Source of the DNA: Cryptomeria japonica
Taxonomy: Eukaryota > Streptophyta > Pinopsida > Cupressales > Cupressaceae
Length of the DNA stretch: 64,000 nucleotides
Reading direction: 5' to 3'
Assembly (NCBI RefSeq): GCF_030272615.1
Contig: NC_081408.1
Coordinates: 623,718,383-623,782,382 of the forward strand
The first letter of the stretch is position 1; every line of letters starts with the position of its first letter. Shown here one piece after another: positions 19,893-32,339 of the stretch. Made by a program: the position numbers and the translations under genes. Below the pieces are notes generated by a model, which searched no databases, was not told the DNA's origin, and saw nothing but the letters and a program-made list of their open reading frames with translations.

Positions 19893-21786
19893 TGTTGGAA
19901 CCCTAAATTTTCATAACAATACCCCTGACAAGATCACCAAGCTTTTGTATTTAAAGTGGTGAAAGGTTGAAGCTACAGAAGTCTCCTTTTACCTAACATA
20001 GAGTCCCACATATTGTCTCCATTATGCCTTAATGACATATGAAAAATTCCTAATAAACCCAAGAAAGATTAGTAAAATAACCTTCACCGATCAACATTTC
20101 ATGTATATATCATAATACCTACTTTGATCTGATAAATCACTATTAGATACCAATATCATGATAGCAATGCCAAACATGAGGTCTTGACTGCCTATCGGAA
20201 TAGCTATCGAAGGTGGACAAATGGTATTTTGCAATACCGATAGAGTAAACTATCTCGACCAACACCTTTCGAGATAGCAATGCCGATATAAGTTTTGTTG
20301 GAATTATATATAAGATCGGGGTAAGTTCAAAAGGCTATCCAAATGGTGTATACAAGAGGATGCATTGGAATAACTTATGAAGTCAGAGTAGCACATCAAC
20401 AGGATGCCAACCATTAAAACTATCCCGATGGTAAATAGATAGAATAATGTTGGGAGAACTATCCCAATTATGAACTTATGACTGAGAAATCAATATCAGG
20501 AAAACCTATGACGATAAAAGGAAAATGGAGAAGGAATCCTTATCGGTGTAACTAATGAGATCGAGATAATGAATCACCTATGATCTAATAGCACAACCTA
20601 TTTCGAGAGTGAGTATATGAAAGGCAGAATCAAAGGTGAAAATCTTCATCGAGATAGTTTGTGAAGGGCATACAGTTTTTTGGTATGCCGATAGTTAAAA
20701 CAATCACGATAAGCATGATCCGAGATGTGTTCGGCATAAGTAACCTGAAGATCAAAATCACACTAGTAGTAACTCATCGGTGTAACCTATGCTGAGATGA
20801 CATGAAAGAAAGACATTTACCCGTGGCGACTGAATTGTCAGAAAGGTGCCAAACTGAGAGACCTAATGGATGAAGTGAAGCGATGTAACCGTAATATATG
20901 ATGTTTATATGTAAAACATTAAATGGTAAAGAAAAAGGATCAATTGTAATAGATATAATAAAACATATTTATAAATTTCTTCTCTATTGTGCTATAGTAA
21001 ATTTCTCTTCAGATTAGTTCTCTGTCATAGCCATTTCAAGCAAGTGGTTGTTATCTTAAATCCTTGTGTGAAGATTTTATGTTGTAATTGAAAGTTAGAA
21101 AAATATAGAGTGCATCTGAGACAAAAGGCGGCTATTTGCATTTTATTCTGATTGGTCTTTCTGTGAGAGTTAAATTCAATCAGACTAACTGTAATTGAAG
21201 ACATCTAATTGTAACATTAAGGGTTAGGTAATTGACAGATCCATCCAAGGGAGGATTTAAAATTGTCTTTTAGAGTTATACATAGGGTTTGCAAGTGAAT
21301 GACTCTATTGCCCAAAACAAATAAGTCACTATTCTAGTTGCATATAAAATTCAATTCAAATCACTTATCCACACATTTTCAGTTTTAGTTCTATGTTAGT
21401 AGGAGATAAAAGTAGAGAATAGGAGTAAGATGTAAAGATAGTAGGAATTAGATTGAGGCAAGAATTAATCAGTTAGAAAAGTTAATCAAGAAGTAGGAGA
21501 ATTTAAAATAATCAGAATAGTAAGATAATTTATCCCGAAGACATATGCCACTTTGAGATAAAACTAGAAGTAGAAGATACAGTGTGAAATATTCTCTAAA
21601 AAGCACCAAGTAAGAAGATTAGTTGGTGAGTAGGTACTTCCGCCTAGGTTCTACAGAGTTTGAAGTGAGGGAGTTAGCAACCTTGAAAGGTTCACTCTAT
21701 TAGTTGGCCAAATCAATTGGAAGGTTCGAAGATAGGATCTGGCATAACCTTACAACTTTTCCAATCTATTGATTTGAGAACCAACA
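19893..21786 (+). repeat. 5' LTR of element A
   Basis: 1,894 bp. It carries many copies of TATCG/CGATA-type words between 20190 and 20800. It lacks a segment of about 86 bp present in the 3' LTR (about 24924-25010). Confidence 0.9.
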
Positions 21787-24207
21787 GATTGGCGACTCTA
21801 CTAGGGACGATTACAGAATCTTTGGTCACCATTGGGAGAGAGTCAAAAATATTATAAATCTAAGTTTCTTTCAAAGGATTTGTTGCAGTTGGTAAAAGGA
21901 ACTCTATTGTGGAGAAGAACTCAGAAGGAGAGAAAAGAATTGTGTCCTTCATGAAGCAGGTGGAAACTCTATAAAAAAATATTAATGAAGAAACTAATTA
22001 CTGCAACAATCTAGCATCCAAAACGTACCAATACCCATATTCTTATGAAGCCCCATGTCCTAGAATGTAATGCACACAACAACAATGGCCGCTACAACCA
22101 TAGAAAGAAAGATATATTCCTTAACTATATGAGCCATTGGGTTTTAATGATATTCTTGAGTGTTCAGAAAATCTTCTCTATGAGCGAAAAAAAATATGTT
22201 GAGGTTCCATGGAGAGGAAAGTGAATCAATGATTAGGCATTTGAAAGCATTTTATTGGTTTATTGAAACTTTTGAGATTTCCTCAGAAGAATTTATCATG
22301 AAACTATTCATGATGACACTAGAAGATGTTGCAGAGCAGATTTCTAGGTTATTGTCCCTGCAAAGCATCTCATCATGGGAGGAACTTGAATGGTGGTTCA
22401 TAGAGGAGTTCTATGGTGTCATTGAATAAAATGTATTTGTCATCAATCTCTCAACCCACTCTCCACAATGTTCTACATTCCATAATCAAATTCAAACAAA
22501 TCATTATATTGATCCTTCGGTACATATTAATGCATTCTTCAATATAAGGAGAAAGGAAGGTGAATCTATAAAAATATTAATTGGTAGAATGATGATGACT
22601 TATTTGTAAATACCTAATGATATAAGGCCTAATATATATACACTTATGGAATTACTCATGAGGGGATGCGGACCTGATAATTTGCAATTAGCATGTTTGA
22701 TTGCTATGGAGATGAACAAGGCACTACATGGTGTGCATGAGAAGAGTAACATCAACATAAGAGAAGAAAATGACAACAAATAAATAGGAGAATCAGTTAT
22801 CCCTTTAAAAGGCCCATTCGATGAGGAAACAATTGATGGTGTTCACAATTCGGAGTCAGAACTTGAAGAAATCGATGAAGAGGAATACCCCAATTATGAG
22901 GAAAGTTAGGAAGCATCCATACCTAAAATCCATGAGGACACTTTGCTAGAAATAGAAGGATGTATCAGTAACAAAGAAGAAGTAGAATATTCACTCAATA
23001 GTAAACAAATTTTAAATCTTTTGGACAGAGAATATCAGAGAAATGCAAGAAAGGAAAATGAGGTGTATCATGGACAGTGGATAGAATGTTCACATACACT
23101 TGGAAATAGCTTCAATTTTTTTTCAAATCAGTTGGGTGATGACATGGTAGAGGATGGGTGTAATTTGGAAAAAACTTTATGTGACGAGTCCTCATATTTC
23201 CCTGATAAATACATTAATGAAAGTGAGAGCACATATGATGACCAATAAATTGAAGAGTCATATGAGTATAAAGATCATTTTCAATTTTTTATAAATCATC
23301 TTTATAATGATTCAGGTAGCGATGATGAAATGGTATACTACCATAGTGTACTTGATAAATACCTCTATGTGTTCCCAAATCCATTTTATAAAAAGAAAAA
23401 AATTTAGACAGTATGGACAATACAGATATGTGAAGAAATAACATGGGTAGTATTATGATGAAATCATGTAGTAAAAAACCCACAGAGGAAAAGGAGTTTA
23501 TGGAATAAGGTACATCAGACAAGGGTATGCAATATGATCATCACATAGAGGTAAATCCATCCAAAAATGACTTCCACAATTTTTGTGGTAATAATATGGT
23601 GTATTGTGAAGCAGTACTAGAGGAGGAAAATAATTATTCTTCAAATCCTAATGATGACACTCCTAAAATAATTTTACCTAAAGATAGAATAGAAGGTGAA
23701 AACCATGGTCAAACAAATAATATGCAGTATGCCCAGAAGATAGGAACCGGTAGTGAAAAATATGTAAATCATGAATGATTTGAAAAGGTAGATTTTCATA
23801 AATATGAGGGTATGATAGTTTATCAAAGTTTGAGGTCTCTTGTGACGAAGAAAGGAAAATAAAATAGTTCAAAGGATCCTTACCGTGATTTTATTATAGA
23901 ATATGGAGATGACCACAAAAGACATTATAACATATATAGTAAACATGGAAAGATGACAATTGATAGGCTTTATGATGGAATCAGATTGCACAATAGTATG
24001 TACCAAGCCATTGAGATAATACATGATGAAAACTAGGTATTTAATCTAAGAAAAAATCAATGTTTAGTTTTTGGCAGCCTAGGGCCACCAGATGCAGTCT
24101 TAATGTAATTTGCAAAAGTGATGTGATTGGCACATGGTCTGTTTACACCAAAGATAGATGGATTCTTGCTATGCCCATAGGGGGCATACATCCCCAGACA
24201 GAGCCAC
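21787..24207 (+). pseudogene. Gag-like frame of element A, broken
   Basis: The frame at 22196-22429 reads FHGEESESMIRHLKAFYWF, then SWEELEWWFIEEFY, the pattern of a Ty3/gypsy gag core. Further frames at 22440-23250 and 23527-23778, interrupted by several stops, encode acidic, low-similarity sequence. No protease, RT, RNase H or integrase motif is found. The protein would have formed the particle that packages the RNA. The function is assigned by pattern only. Confidence 0.65.
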
Positions 24208-26212
24208 TATTGGAACCCTAAATTTTCATAAAAATACCCCTGACAAGATCACCAATCTTTTGTATTTAAAGTGGTGAAAGGTGGAAGCTATAGAAGTCTC
24301 CTTTTACCTAACATAGAGTCCCACATATTGTCTCCATTATGCCTTAATGACATATGAAAAATTCTTGATAAACCCTAGAAAGATCAGTAAACTAACCTTC
24401 ACAAGTCAATATTTCATGTATATATCAGAATACCTATTCCGATTTGATAAATCAATGTTAGATACCGATATCAAGATAGCAATGTCAAACATGAGGTCTT
24501 GACTGCCTATCAAAATAGCTATTGAAGGCAGACAAATGGTATTTTACAATACTAATAGAGTAAACTATCTCGATGCACACCTTTCAAGATAGCAATAACG
24601 ATATAAGTCTTACCAAAATTATATATAAGATAGGGGTAAGTTCAAAAGGCTATCCAAATGGTGTATACAAGAGGATGCATCAGAATAACTTATGAAGTTG
24701 GAATAGCACATCAAAGGGATGATGACCATTAAAACTATCCCGATGGTAAATAGACAGAATAATGTTGGGAGAACTATCTCGATTACAAACTTATGACTGA
24801 GAAATAAATATCGGGGAAACCTATGGAAATAAAAGGAAAATGGAGAAGGAATCCTTATCGATGTAACTAATGAGATCGGGATAATGAATCACCTATAATT
24901 GGATAGAATAGCCTATTCTGAAAGCGAGTATATGTAATGACATCGGAACAGCTACTTCGATAGCACACTCTCGACTAAATACCTCTATCGAAATAACTTA
25001 CAGTGAAAGGTAGAATCAAAGGTGAAAATCTTCATTGGGATAATTTGTGAAGTCGAGCATACATTTTTTTGGTAAGACGATAGTTAAAATAATCCCGATA
25101 AGAATCATCCAAGATGTGTTCGACATAGGTAACCCAAAGATCAAAATCACACTAGTAGTAGCTAATTGGTATAACCTATGCTGAAATGGCATGAAAGAAA
25201 GACAGTTACATGACAACTAAATTGTCAGAAAGGCACCAAACTGAGAGAAGTGATAGATGAAGTGAAGTGATGTAACCCTAATATATGATATTTATATGTA
25301 AAATATTAAATAGTAAATAAAAAGGATCAATTGTAATAGATATAATCAAATAGATTTGTAAATGATTATTAGATATGAATAAATAAAATACAGTCAGTGC
25401 TCCTTCTTCTCTATTGTGTTGTAGTAAATTTCTCTTCAGATCTATTCCCTGCCATAGCCATTTGAAGAAAGTGGTTGTTATCTTAAATCCTTGTGTGAAG
25501 AATTTATGTTGTAATTGCAAGTTAGAAAAATATAGAGTGCATCGGAGACAAAAGGCGACTATTTACATTTTATTCTGATTTGTCTTTCTATGAGTTAAAT
25601 TTAGTCAGACTAATTTTAATTGAAGACATCTAATTGTAACATTGAGGGTTAGGTAATTGACATATCCATCCAATGGAGGATTTAAAATTTGTCTTTCAGA
25701 TTTATACATAGGGTTTCCAAGTGAATGACTCTATTGCCTAAAATAAATAAGGCACTAGTCTAGTTGCATATAAAATTCAATTCAAATCATTTATCCACAC
25801 ATTTGTAGTTTCATTTCTATGTTAGTAGGATATAAAAGTAGAGAATACAAGTAAGAAGTAAAGATAGTAGGAATCAGATTGAAGCAAGAATTAATCAGTT
25901 AGAAAAGATAATCAAGAAGTAGGAGAAGTTAAAATAATTAGAATAGTAAGATAATTTGTCCCAAAGACAAATGTCACTTTGAGATAAAACTAGAACTAGA
26001 AGATACAGTCTGAAATCTTCTATAAAAATCAACAAGTAAGAAGATCAGTTGGTGAGTATATACACCCGCCTAGGTTCTGCAGAGCCTGAAGTGAGGGAGT
26101 TAGAAACCTTGAAAGGTTCACTCTATTAGTTGGCCAAATCAATTGGAAGGTTCAAAGACAAGATCAGGCATAACCTTAGAACTTCTCCAATCTATTGATT
26201 TGAGAACCAACA
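24208..26212 (+). repeat. 3' LTR of element A
   Basis: 2,005 bp, matching the 5' LTR along its length. The first dinucleotide is TA instead of TG. It is preceded by a G-rich stretch (CATAGGGGGCATA, about 24174-24186), though not immediately adjacent. Confidence 0.9.
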
Positions 26213-26831
26213 GGGTCATGCAAAACTTTTGGCACTATTTTTTAGCCACTAAAAAGCATGAAAATGACATATATACATCTCAAAATAACTCCCCATTCAA
26301 ACCTCCCCATTTGGGCAAACAAATATTACTATACAAAGGTACGAAATATTCTCTTATGCATCTTACAACTATCATAAGAATCTGTCATAAATATTATCAT
26401 AATTCGCAACACTTAAAATGTAAGAGAATTTATCATAACTGAACAATATATAACATATGCTCTTACAACTTTTCATAACCCAAATTGGATGCCAACCTTC
26501 TCCATGCAAAATTTATCTCCTAACACTTGTTCAATTCTATCATAGACTCTACCATAGGCTATCATATGTAAGTGTGTCATAATAATCATCATAGATTCTA
26601 TCATAACATGACACTTGTCAAGATCCTCAAAGTGGAACACCTACCTTTACATGTGCAACATATGTGTCATATAGTCATCGCGAAGTAGGATCCCACCAAT
26701 TCTATGAGTCTTACTAGATGAATAAAAATTTGTAGGTAATTAACTAATTAAAATTTAATAAATAAATATAACGAATAAATGCAGTAATCAATGTTAGAAT
26801 TTGTAGAGGGTGAGATACCTTAATCCCAACA
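26213..26831 (-). repeat. Ty1/copia 3' LTR (proximal part), split by element A
   Basis: On the minus strand the LTR begins TGTTGGGATTAAGG at 26831, just after a copia-type polypurine tract (AAGTGGGAGAA). It continues to 26213, where element A interrupts it. The rest probably lies at 19892 and below. Confidence 0.65.
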
Positions 26832-27416
26832 TTCTCCCACTTGTCGAAGACCTTTCATATAGCCCATAGATCAACTATAGGGGGTTGAGAGTCCCATAGA
26901 ATCAGAATGTTCCTATTCTACATCCAAGCTTCTTTGTGCTCAGTGGTTTCGTCAATGCATCTGCAACATTTATCAAAGTGTCAACCTTCTCCAATTTTAC
27001 CTTCCAATCTTTTACCATATCTCAAACAAAAGTTAACTAAACATCAATGTGCTTTGTTTTGGCATGGAAACTCAGATTATTTGCTAAGAAAATGACACTC
27101 TAACTATCATGATACATAGTGACCAATCTTATATCAAACCCAATATAGGTAGACAACTATCTAAGACAAATAGCTTCTTTACAAGAATGAGTATTTGCCA
27201 TATACTCTATTTTTATTGTGGACAAAGTGACTATAGCTTTTTGCTTACTCATCTAACTAATAGCACCACCACACATAGTAAAGATATAACCACTAGTGGA
27301 TCCTCTATTGTCAATGTCACCTACCCTATCTAAATCTAGATATCCACAAATACTGAGGTTTAGTAAGATTACCATGATAACATAAATAATACTCAAAAGT
27401 ATTGCTCAAATAAATG
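26832..27416 (-). pseudogene. Ty1/copia RNase H remnant
   Basis: Minus-strand translation shows GYLDLDRVGDIDNRGST, AISWMSKQKAIV, then FHAKTKHIDV and VADALTKPLSTKKLG, the C-terminal RNase H of copia polyproteins, with several stops. It is separated from its RT part by element B, which inserted at 27416. Confidence 0.8.
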
Positions 27417-27589
27417 TGTTGTCTTTGATTTCAGCATGGTTGAAATCATGAGGCAGCCCTATGAAACTAGTCCATTTCATAGCTCACATCCTCTAGTAAA
27501 GGTTAATCAACCTCGTTGATTAGTTTCTTTTCATTTTTTATCTCTATGTTTGGTCGTTTAGAAGTTAGAAAGTTTTTGTGTTTTGACTG

Positions 27590-28170
27590 ACAGGTCAGAC
27601 TTTAAAGTCAGACCTTCAGTAAGTCATGTCAGCATATCAGACTTTAAAGTCCAATGTACCAGTTTCCATTGTGTTAAGTGACTGACAGGTCGGACTTTAA
27701 AGTCTAACCTACAGTCAAGTTGCTTTTGTAACTTGAAGATCAAACTTTAAAGTCCAACCTGCAGGAAGGAGTTAGTTTGTGTTTTTGCACGTCGGACTTT
27801 AAAGTTCAATGTGCATAGTCTTGCAGTTTTTGTTTGATGCAAGTTGGACTTTAAAGTTCGACGTGCATTTTGTTTGATGCAGAGTGCAGGTCAGAGTTTT
27901 TTATCCAACCTACAAAGTTGTTATGCCCTTCTTTCATATCGGACTTTAAAGTCTGATATACAATCCCTGATTGATTTTCCTTGCACATCGGACTTTAAAG
28001 TCCATTGTACAAATATTGAGTTTCCTTCACAAGCTGCCTATCAGACTTTAAAGTCTGACATGTAGCTTCTTGTCAAATTTTTCCCTTGTAGGTTGGACTT
28101 TAAAGTCCAACCTACATGTGATGTTTGTTTAAACTTGCAAATCAGACTTTAAAGTCCAACCTGCATTTTT
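27590..28170. repeat. Array of 11 palindromes centred on GACTTTAAAGTC in U3
   Basis: Cores start at 27598, 27640, 27693, 27743, 27795, 27847, 27942, 27991, 28044, 28096 and 28144. A twelfth, degenerate unit lies near 27895. Most cores are exact or one base off. The palindrome usually extends to about 30 bp because the outer arms are also inverted copies of each other. The unit at 28087-28116 is perfect over 30 bases. Arms differ between units (GGTCG, ATATCG, ACATCG) but pair within each unit. Confidence 0.92.
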
Positions 28171-28579
28171 TTCCTACTTTTTCTCCGAAGTCATTTCTGA
28201 CTACTATTTCTTGTTGCAATCGATGAAATTTGCTCATCCAATGGTGATCATTTGCAAAACAGTAATGATCCATGTTGAAATGTTCGAGCCCTCTCCTAGG
28301 AAATTGATAGAGAAAAGAAGATGTGCTGATGAGATTGTTGATATGGCGCCAGACCAAGCTAATATGCAAGTTGCTTTGGCTCGGTTTGAAGAATTTCATA
28401 AATGCAATGAGGAGGAGAAAGTAGAATAAAGTGTCTCATTGACACTATCTTTTCATGTAGCTACATCTTTAGGCGCTGCAAATTTTCTTACAGCTGCACA
28501 TTTTTTTAATGCATAAGCTATAGTCAAGTGAGACTATGCAATTGAGTTAGTCAACTATGCCCACATTTTTCTCCACTCT

Positions 28580-28590
28580 TTTCCTATATA
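28580..28590 (+). promoter_or_regulatory. TATA box of element B 5' LTR
   Basis: CTATATAAGG lies about 420 bases downstream of the palindrome array. The matching box in the 3' LTR is at about 43683. Confidence 0.55.
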
Positions 28591-29499
28591 AGGATGACCC
28601 TCATTTGTAAATATTTATCTTTTATATGCTTAGCAAAACTCTGCCGAAATTTTGTGCCAACTAAGATTTTTTGGATGTAAATTGGATTCAAAGTAATATA
28701 AGAAAGCAATCCATTAGACGTCAACTTTGAGTGAGTAGAAGATTGTGGTGGTGATTGGAATTACTCCCATATTTAGTTCTCACAATCGTTCTTATATATA
28801 TTAAAATTTTGCTAGCAGATTTGTCTATGTTATTGAAAGAGATTTCCAAGTGTGTTGAGTAGACTTTGAGCTAACAATATATTTGGGAAATTTTATGATG
28901 TTAAGAGATTATTGGTAGGCTTTGTATTGTTGCTATTACTTGTAGTTTTAGGGATTGGGAAATTACACTTGAAGACTTTGAGCTGCAAGTTTAATTTCTT
29001 AGCATTTGTGATCATTAGTTTAGTTAGAATTACATTTAAGAAAGACTTTGTGCTTCTTGATTGTAAGTTTTGGTGTAACTATTGGAATTAGTTTTTTCAT
29101 TTCTTTAAGTACCATAAGTGATAGAGAATTATAGCAAGTGGAGGGAAAATACATAAACTCTAAAAAAAAAGAGTTATATGCCCAAATTTTACCCACAAAT
29201 TTTAGTTTCTTGTTAATTAGAGAAGAAATTTCAAAGGGAATCTCCTCTTGCTAAGAGAAAAGGTTAATTTCTCAACATAGCTATGTGTGAATTATATATT
29301 TTGTCATTGGTATGCTAGTGACCAAATATTCACCCAACATTTTTTTGGTGACTCTATTGGGGATATGATACGCATCCAAAAGCCTCATGCTTTTGGTTGA
29401 AGTATACTAGTATCCTATTCATTGTAATTCCTTATCTTATAATTTATCAAAATTTCACCAAGGATATGTAAAATGGTTGCTCAAGGTCCTTGGGGGAAT

Positions 29500-31154
29500 A
29501 CTTTTGGTCCATTCAACCTGACTCTACCCTTACATGTTCTTCCTGATGGTTCGTAGAAGAACTTTCCCAAGTTTTTGGGAGATGGTGCTCAACATCCTAA
29601 TGAGAACATCGCTACTTTTTATATTGCATGTGTTGTTTTAGGAGTTGAGAATGAAGATGTATCTATAATGTTATTTATTGAAACCATACAAGGTGTATCT
29701 GCTGATTTATTTTACCATTTGCCAAATAGTTCTATCATAGGTTGGGATAGCCTCAAAACAAGGTTTGAGGCAAGGTTCAAACCTGCAAAAGATGAGCATG
29801 CTCTCTTGGCACAATTGACTCAAATGAAGAAGGAACTGCAAGAGCTCATGTGGGAATTTGTTGCTAAATTCAATAAGCTGCATAACCGCATCCTGGTTGC
29901 TTCTCAGCCTACTGCTGCAAATTTGAAGTTCTTCTTCATCAATGCTCAGTCACCTGAGGTGAGTTTCTTGTTGAGAATAGCAGTTCCAAGAGACCTTACA
30001 GCTGCACAAACCTTAATAGTTGAGATTAAAGTGGATCTTATCCTTGCGGGTAAGATAAAGATAGAGCCAAATGGGTCCAAAGAAAACTCTTCTTTGAGAT
30101 CATGGTCTACCAAGAGAGTAAATACCATAGTGCAGAGGTTGGCTAATGAGTTGCTTTCCCTCAAAATGCAAATAGCTCAAGGTCTATTTTCTTCCCCTTA
30201 TGAAGACATTCCTAGGAGTTCATATCCAAATACTACTCCTAGTTATGTAGCTATAAATCAAGACAAGATTCCTTCGCCACCAGAAGGGCTTGCACTTGAG
30301 GCACCATCAACAAATGTAGCAGTGGATGACTCTGAATCTGAACAAAGTGATCTTGTTTGTCTATTCCAAGAGGAGGAAGCATACATAGCTAGCGACTCTC
30401 AAATTTGGTTTATGTAGTTCCAGAAAGATATTGAACAAAAAGAAAAGACCATGCCAGGTACCATGGAGGAGGACAAACACATCATGAGATGTAAAAAGGT
30501 GAACATGCACGAAGATCCCAATCAAGTTGAAATTAATGCTTTCATGTCCCAAGGTAATGAACTTGGATGTATCTTGCATAAGAGACCTACCCCAAAACTT
30601 GATGAAGATCTTTTCATGAGCACTATAGAAGAGTTGTGTTCAAGTCTTGTTGACGATTCTCTTGTGAACAACCTACTAAGGAATACAATACAATCATGTT
30701 TCCATTTGAATCACATGAAGAAGATTATTCCATTCAGCATGAGGTTGTTATGGTTGAAAAACTAGTTGATCAAGTTGCAGCTAGTAAGAAGGATTCAATC
30801 TTTGTACGATCAAGAGGATGTCCAAATAGACATCTTTCTTGGTTGGAGGCTAATGGAAAGCCACAGGTCCCACTTGTACATGAGCTTGAGGATATACTTG
30901 AGAAAGAAGCCAAAAAAATGTATTTAGCTAAGCAAGAGCAGACTAGTTTCAAAACTCCACTTTGGGACAGTAGCACATATGATTCATCCCAAGAGGAAGG
31001 TGGATTTGTTCATCTTTTCCAAGGAGTGTTGCATCAAGTTCTAGTACCCTTGTTCGTGCTCCATCTATACAAATTTTCTTATGATCATGCAAGGCATTGC
31101 AAGCTGCTGAAAAAAAGCAACTATTTTGGAAAGCCTATTAATGGTTTCATTTAG
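29500..31154 (+). pseudogene. Gag-like protein of element B, broken
   Basis: An open stretch of about 280 codons (29575-30417) has a gag core: GDGAQHPNENIATFYIACVV, then LFYHLPNSSIIGWDSLKTRF and LTQMKKELQELMWEFVAKFN. It stops at a TAG (30415-30417). Open sequence then continues (30451-30765), with a frame change near 30700, to 31154. No RT, RNase H or integrase is present in the 2-kb interior. The later part is acidic and not recognised. The role would be particle formation only. Confidence 0.75.
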
Positions 31155-31364
31155 GGAGGTTTCAATTGTCAACCAATGTAGGTTAGGTTAGTTTTATTTT
31201 TAATAAGTGCAGTTGCACAAGATTGAGTCTCATTTTCAGTCATATCATCCTTCTTTTCATCTATGTCTTTGTCATTTGACTCTATAGCCCAATGGATACA
31301 AGCACTTGGAGTTAGGATTTTGCAATCTTCAAGTGGTGAAGCTTGTTTCCCAGTCAAAGCCAGC

Positions 31365-32339
31365 TATTGTCTTCGATTTTAGTATGGTCAAAATCGTGAG
31401 GTAGCCCTACAAAACTGGTCTATTTTATACGTCACGTCCTCCAAAAAAGATTAATCAACCTCGTCGATTAGTCACTTTTCATTTTTTGTCTTTATGTTTG
31501 GTCATTTAGAAGTTAGAAAGTTTTTATGTTTTGACTGATAGGTCAGACTTTAAAGTCTGCTCTTCAATGAGTCATGTCAGCATATCAGAGTTTAAAGTAT
31601 GATGTGTCAGTTTTCCTTGTGTTAAGTGACTGACAGGTCAAACTTTAAACTCCGACCTGTAGTTGGGTTGCTTTTGTAACTTGCAAATCGAACTTTAAAG
31701 TCCGACCTGCAGGAAGGAGTTAGTTTGTGTTTTTGCACATTGGATTTTATAGTCCGGTGTGCATAGTCTTGTAGTTTTTGTTTGATGCAAGTCAGACTTT
31801 AAAGTCCGATGGGCATTTTGTTTGATGCAAAGTGCAGGTCAGAGTTTTTTCTCTGACCTGCAAAGTTGTTATTCCCTTCTTGCATATTGGACTTTAAAGT
31901 CCGATATGCAATCTTTGATTGATTTTCCTTGCACATCGAACTTTAAAGTCTGATGTACGAATATTGAGTCTCCTTCCCAAGCTACATATCGGACTTTAAA
32001 GTCTGACATGCAGCTCCTTGTCAAGTTTTTCCCTTGCAGATCAAACTTTAAAGTCCGACCTGCAAGTTTTTCCTAGTTTTTCTCCTAAGCCGTTTCTGAC
32101 TCCTGTTTCTTGTTCCATTTGATGAAATTTTCTCGTCCAATGGTGATTATTTTCAAAATAGTAATGATCCATATTGAAATGTCTGAGCCCTCTCCCAACA
32201 AATCGACAAAGAAAAGAAGATGCGCTGATGAGATTGTTGATATGGCACTAAACAAAGCTAAGATGAAAGCCGCCTTGGCTTGATTTGAAGAATTTTAGAA
32301 ATGCAATTAGGAGGAGAAAGTAGAATAAAGTGTCTCATT
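31365..32339 (+). repeat. 3' LTR of element B, left part
   Basis: It begins TATTGTC (TG changed to TA). It repeats the palindrome array in the same order at about 31545-32065, with one unit fewer than the 5' LTR. It is interrupted at the TCATT target by element C and resumes at 43535. Confidence 0.9.

Larger units (their letters stand above)
19893..26212 (+). mobile_element. Element A: complete gag-only LTR retrotransposon
   Basis: The two LTRs are 19893-21786 and 24208-26212. The 5' LTR begins TGTTGG and both LTRs end CCAACA. The 3' LTR begins TATTGG. A perfect 5-bp target duplication GGGTC lies at 19888-19892 and 26213-26217. A primer-binding-like sequence (TTGGCGACTCTACTAGGGAC) follows the 5' LTR. 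The 2.4-kb interior holds only a broken gag-like frame with no RT or integrase, so the element needed enzymes from another. A hand count over the first 270 bases gives about 9% LTR divergence, so it is old. Confidence 0.92.
27417..29339 (+). repeat. 5' LTR of element B
   Basis: 1,923 bp. The U3 part carries the palindrome array (27590-28170). The TATA box CCTATATAAGGATG is at about 28582. The LTR ends CCCAACA at 29339. Confidence 0.9.

Noticed and set aside
27844-28429. Small frames inside the palindrome array and U3 of element B
   Set aside because: They have no domain and are interrupted in the other LTR copy.
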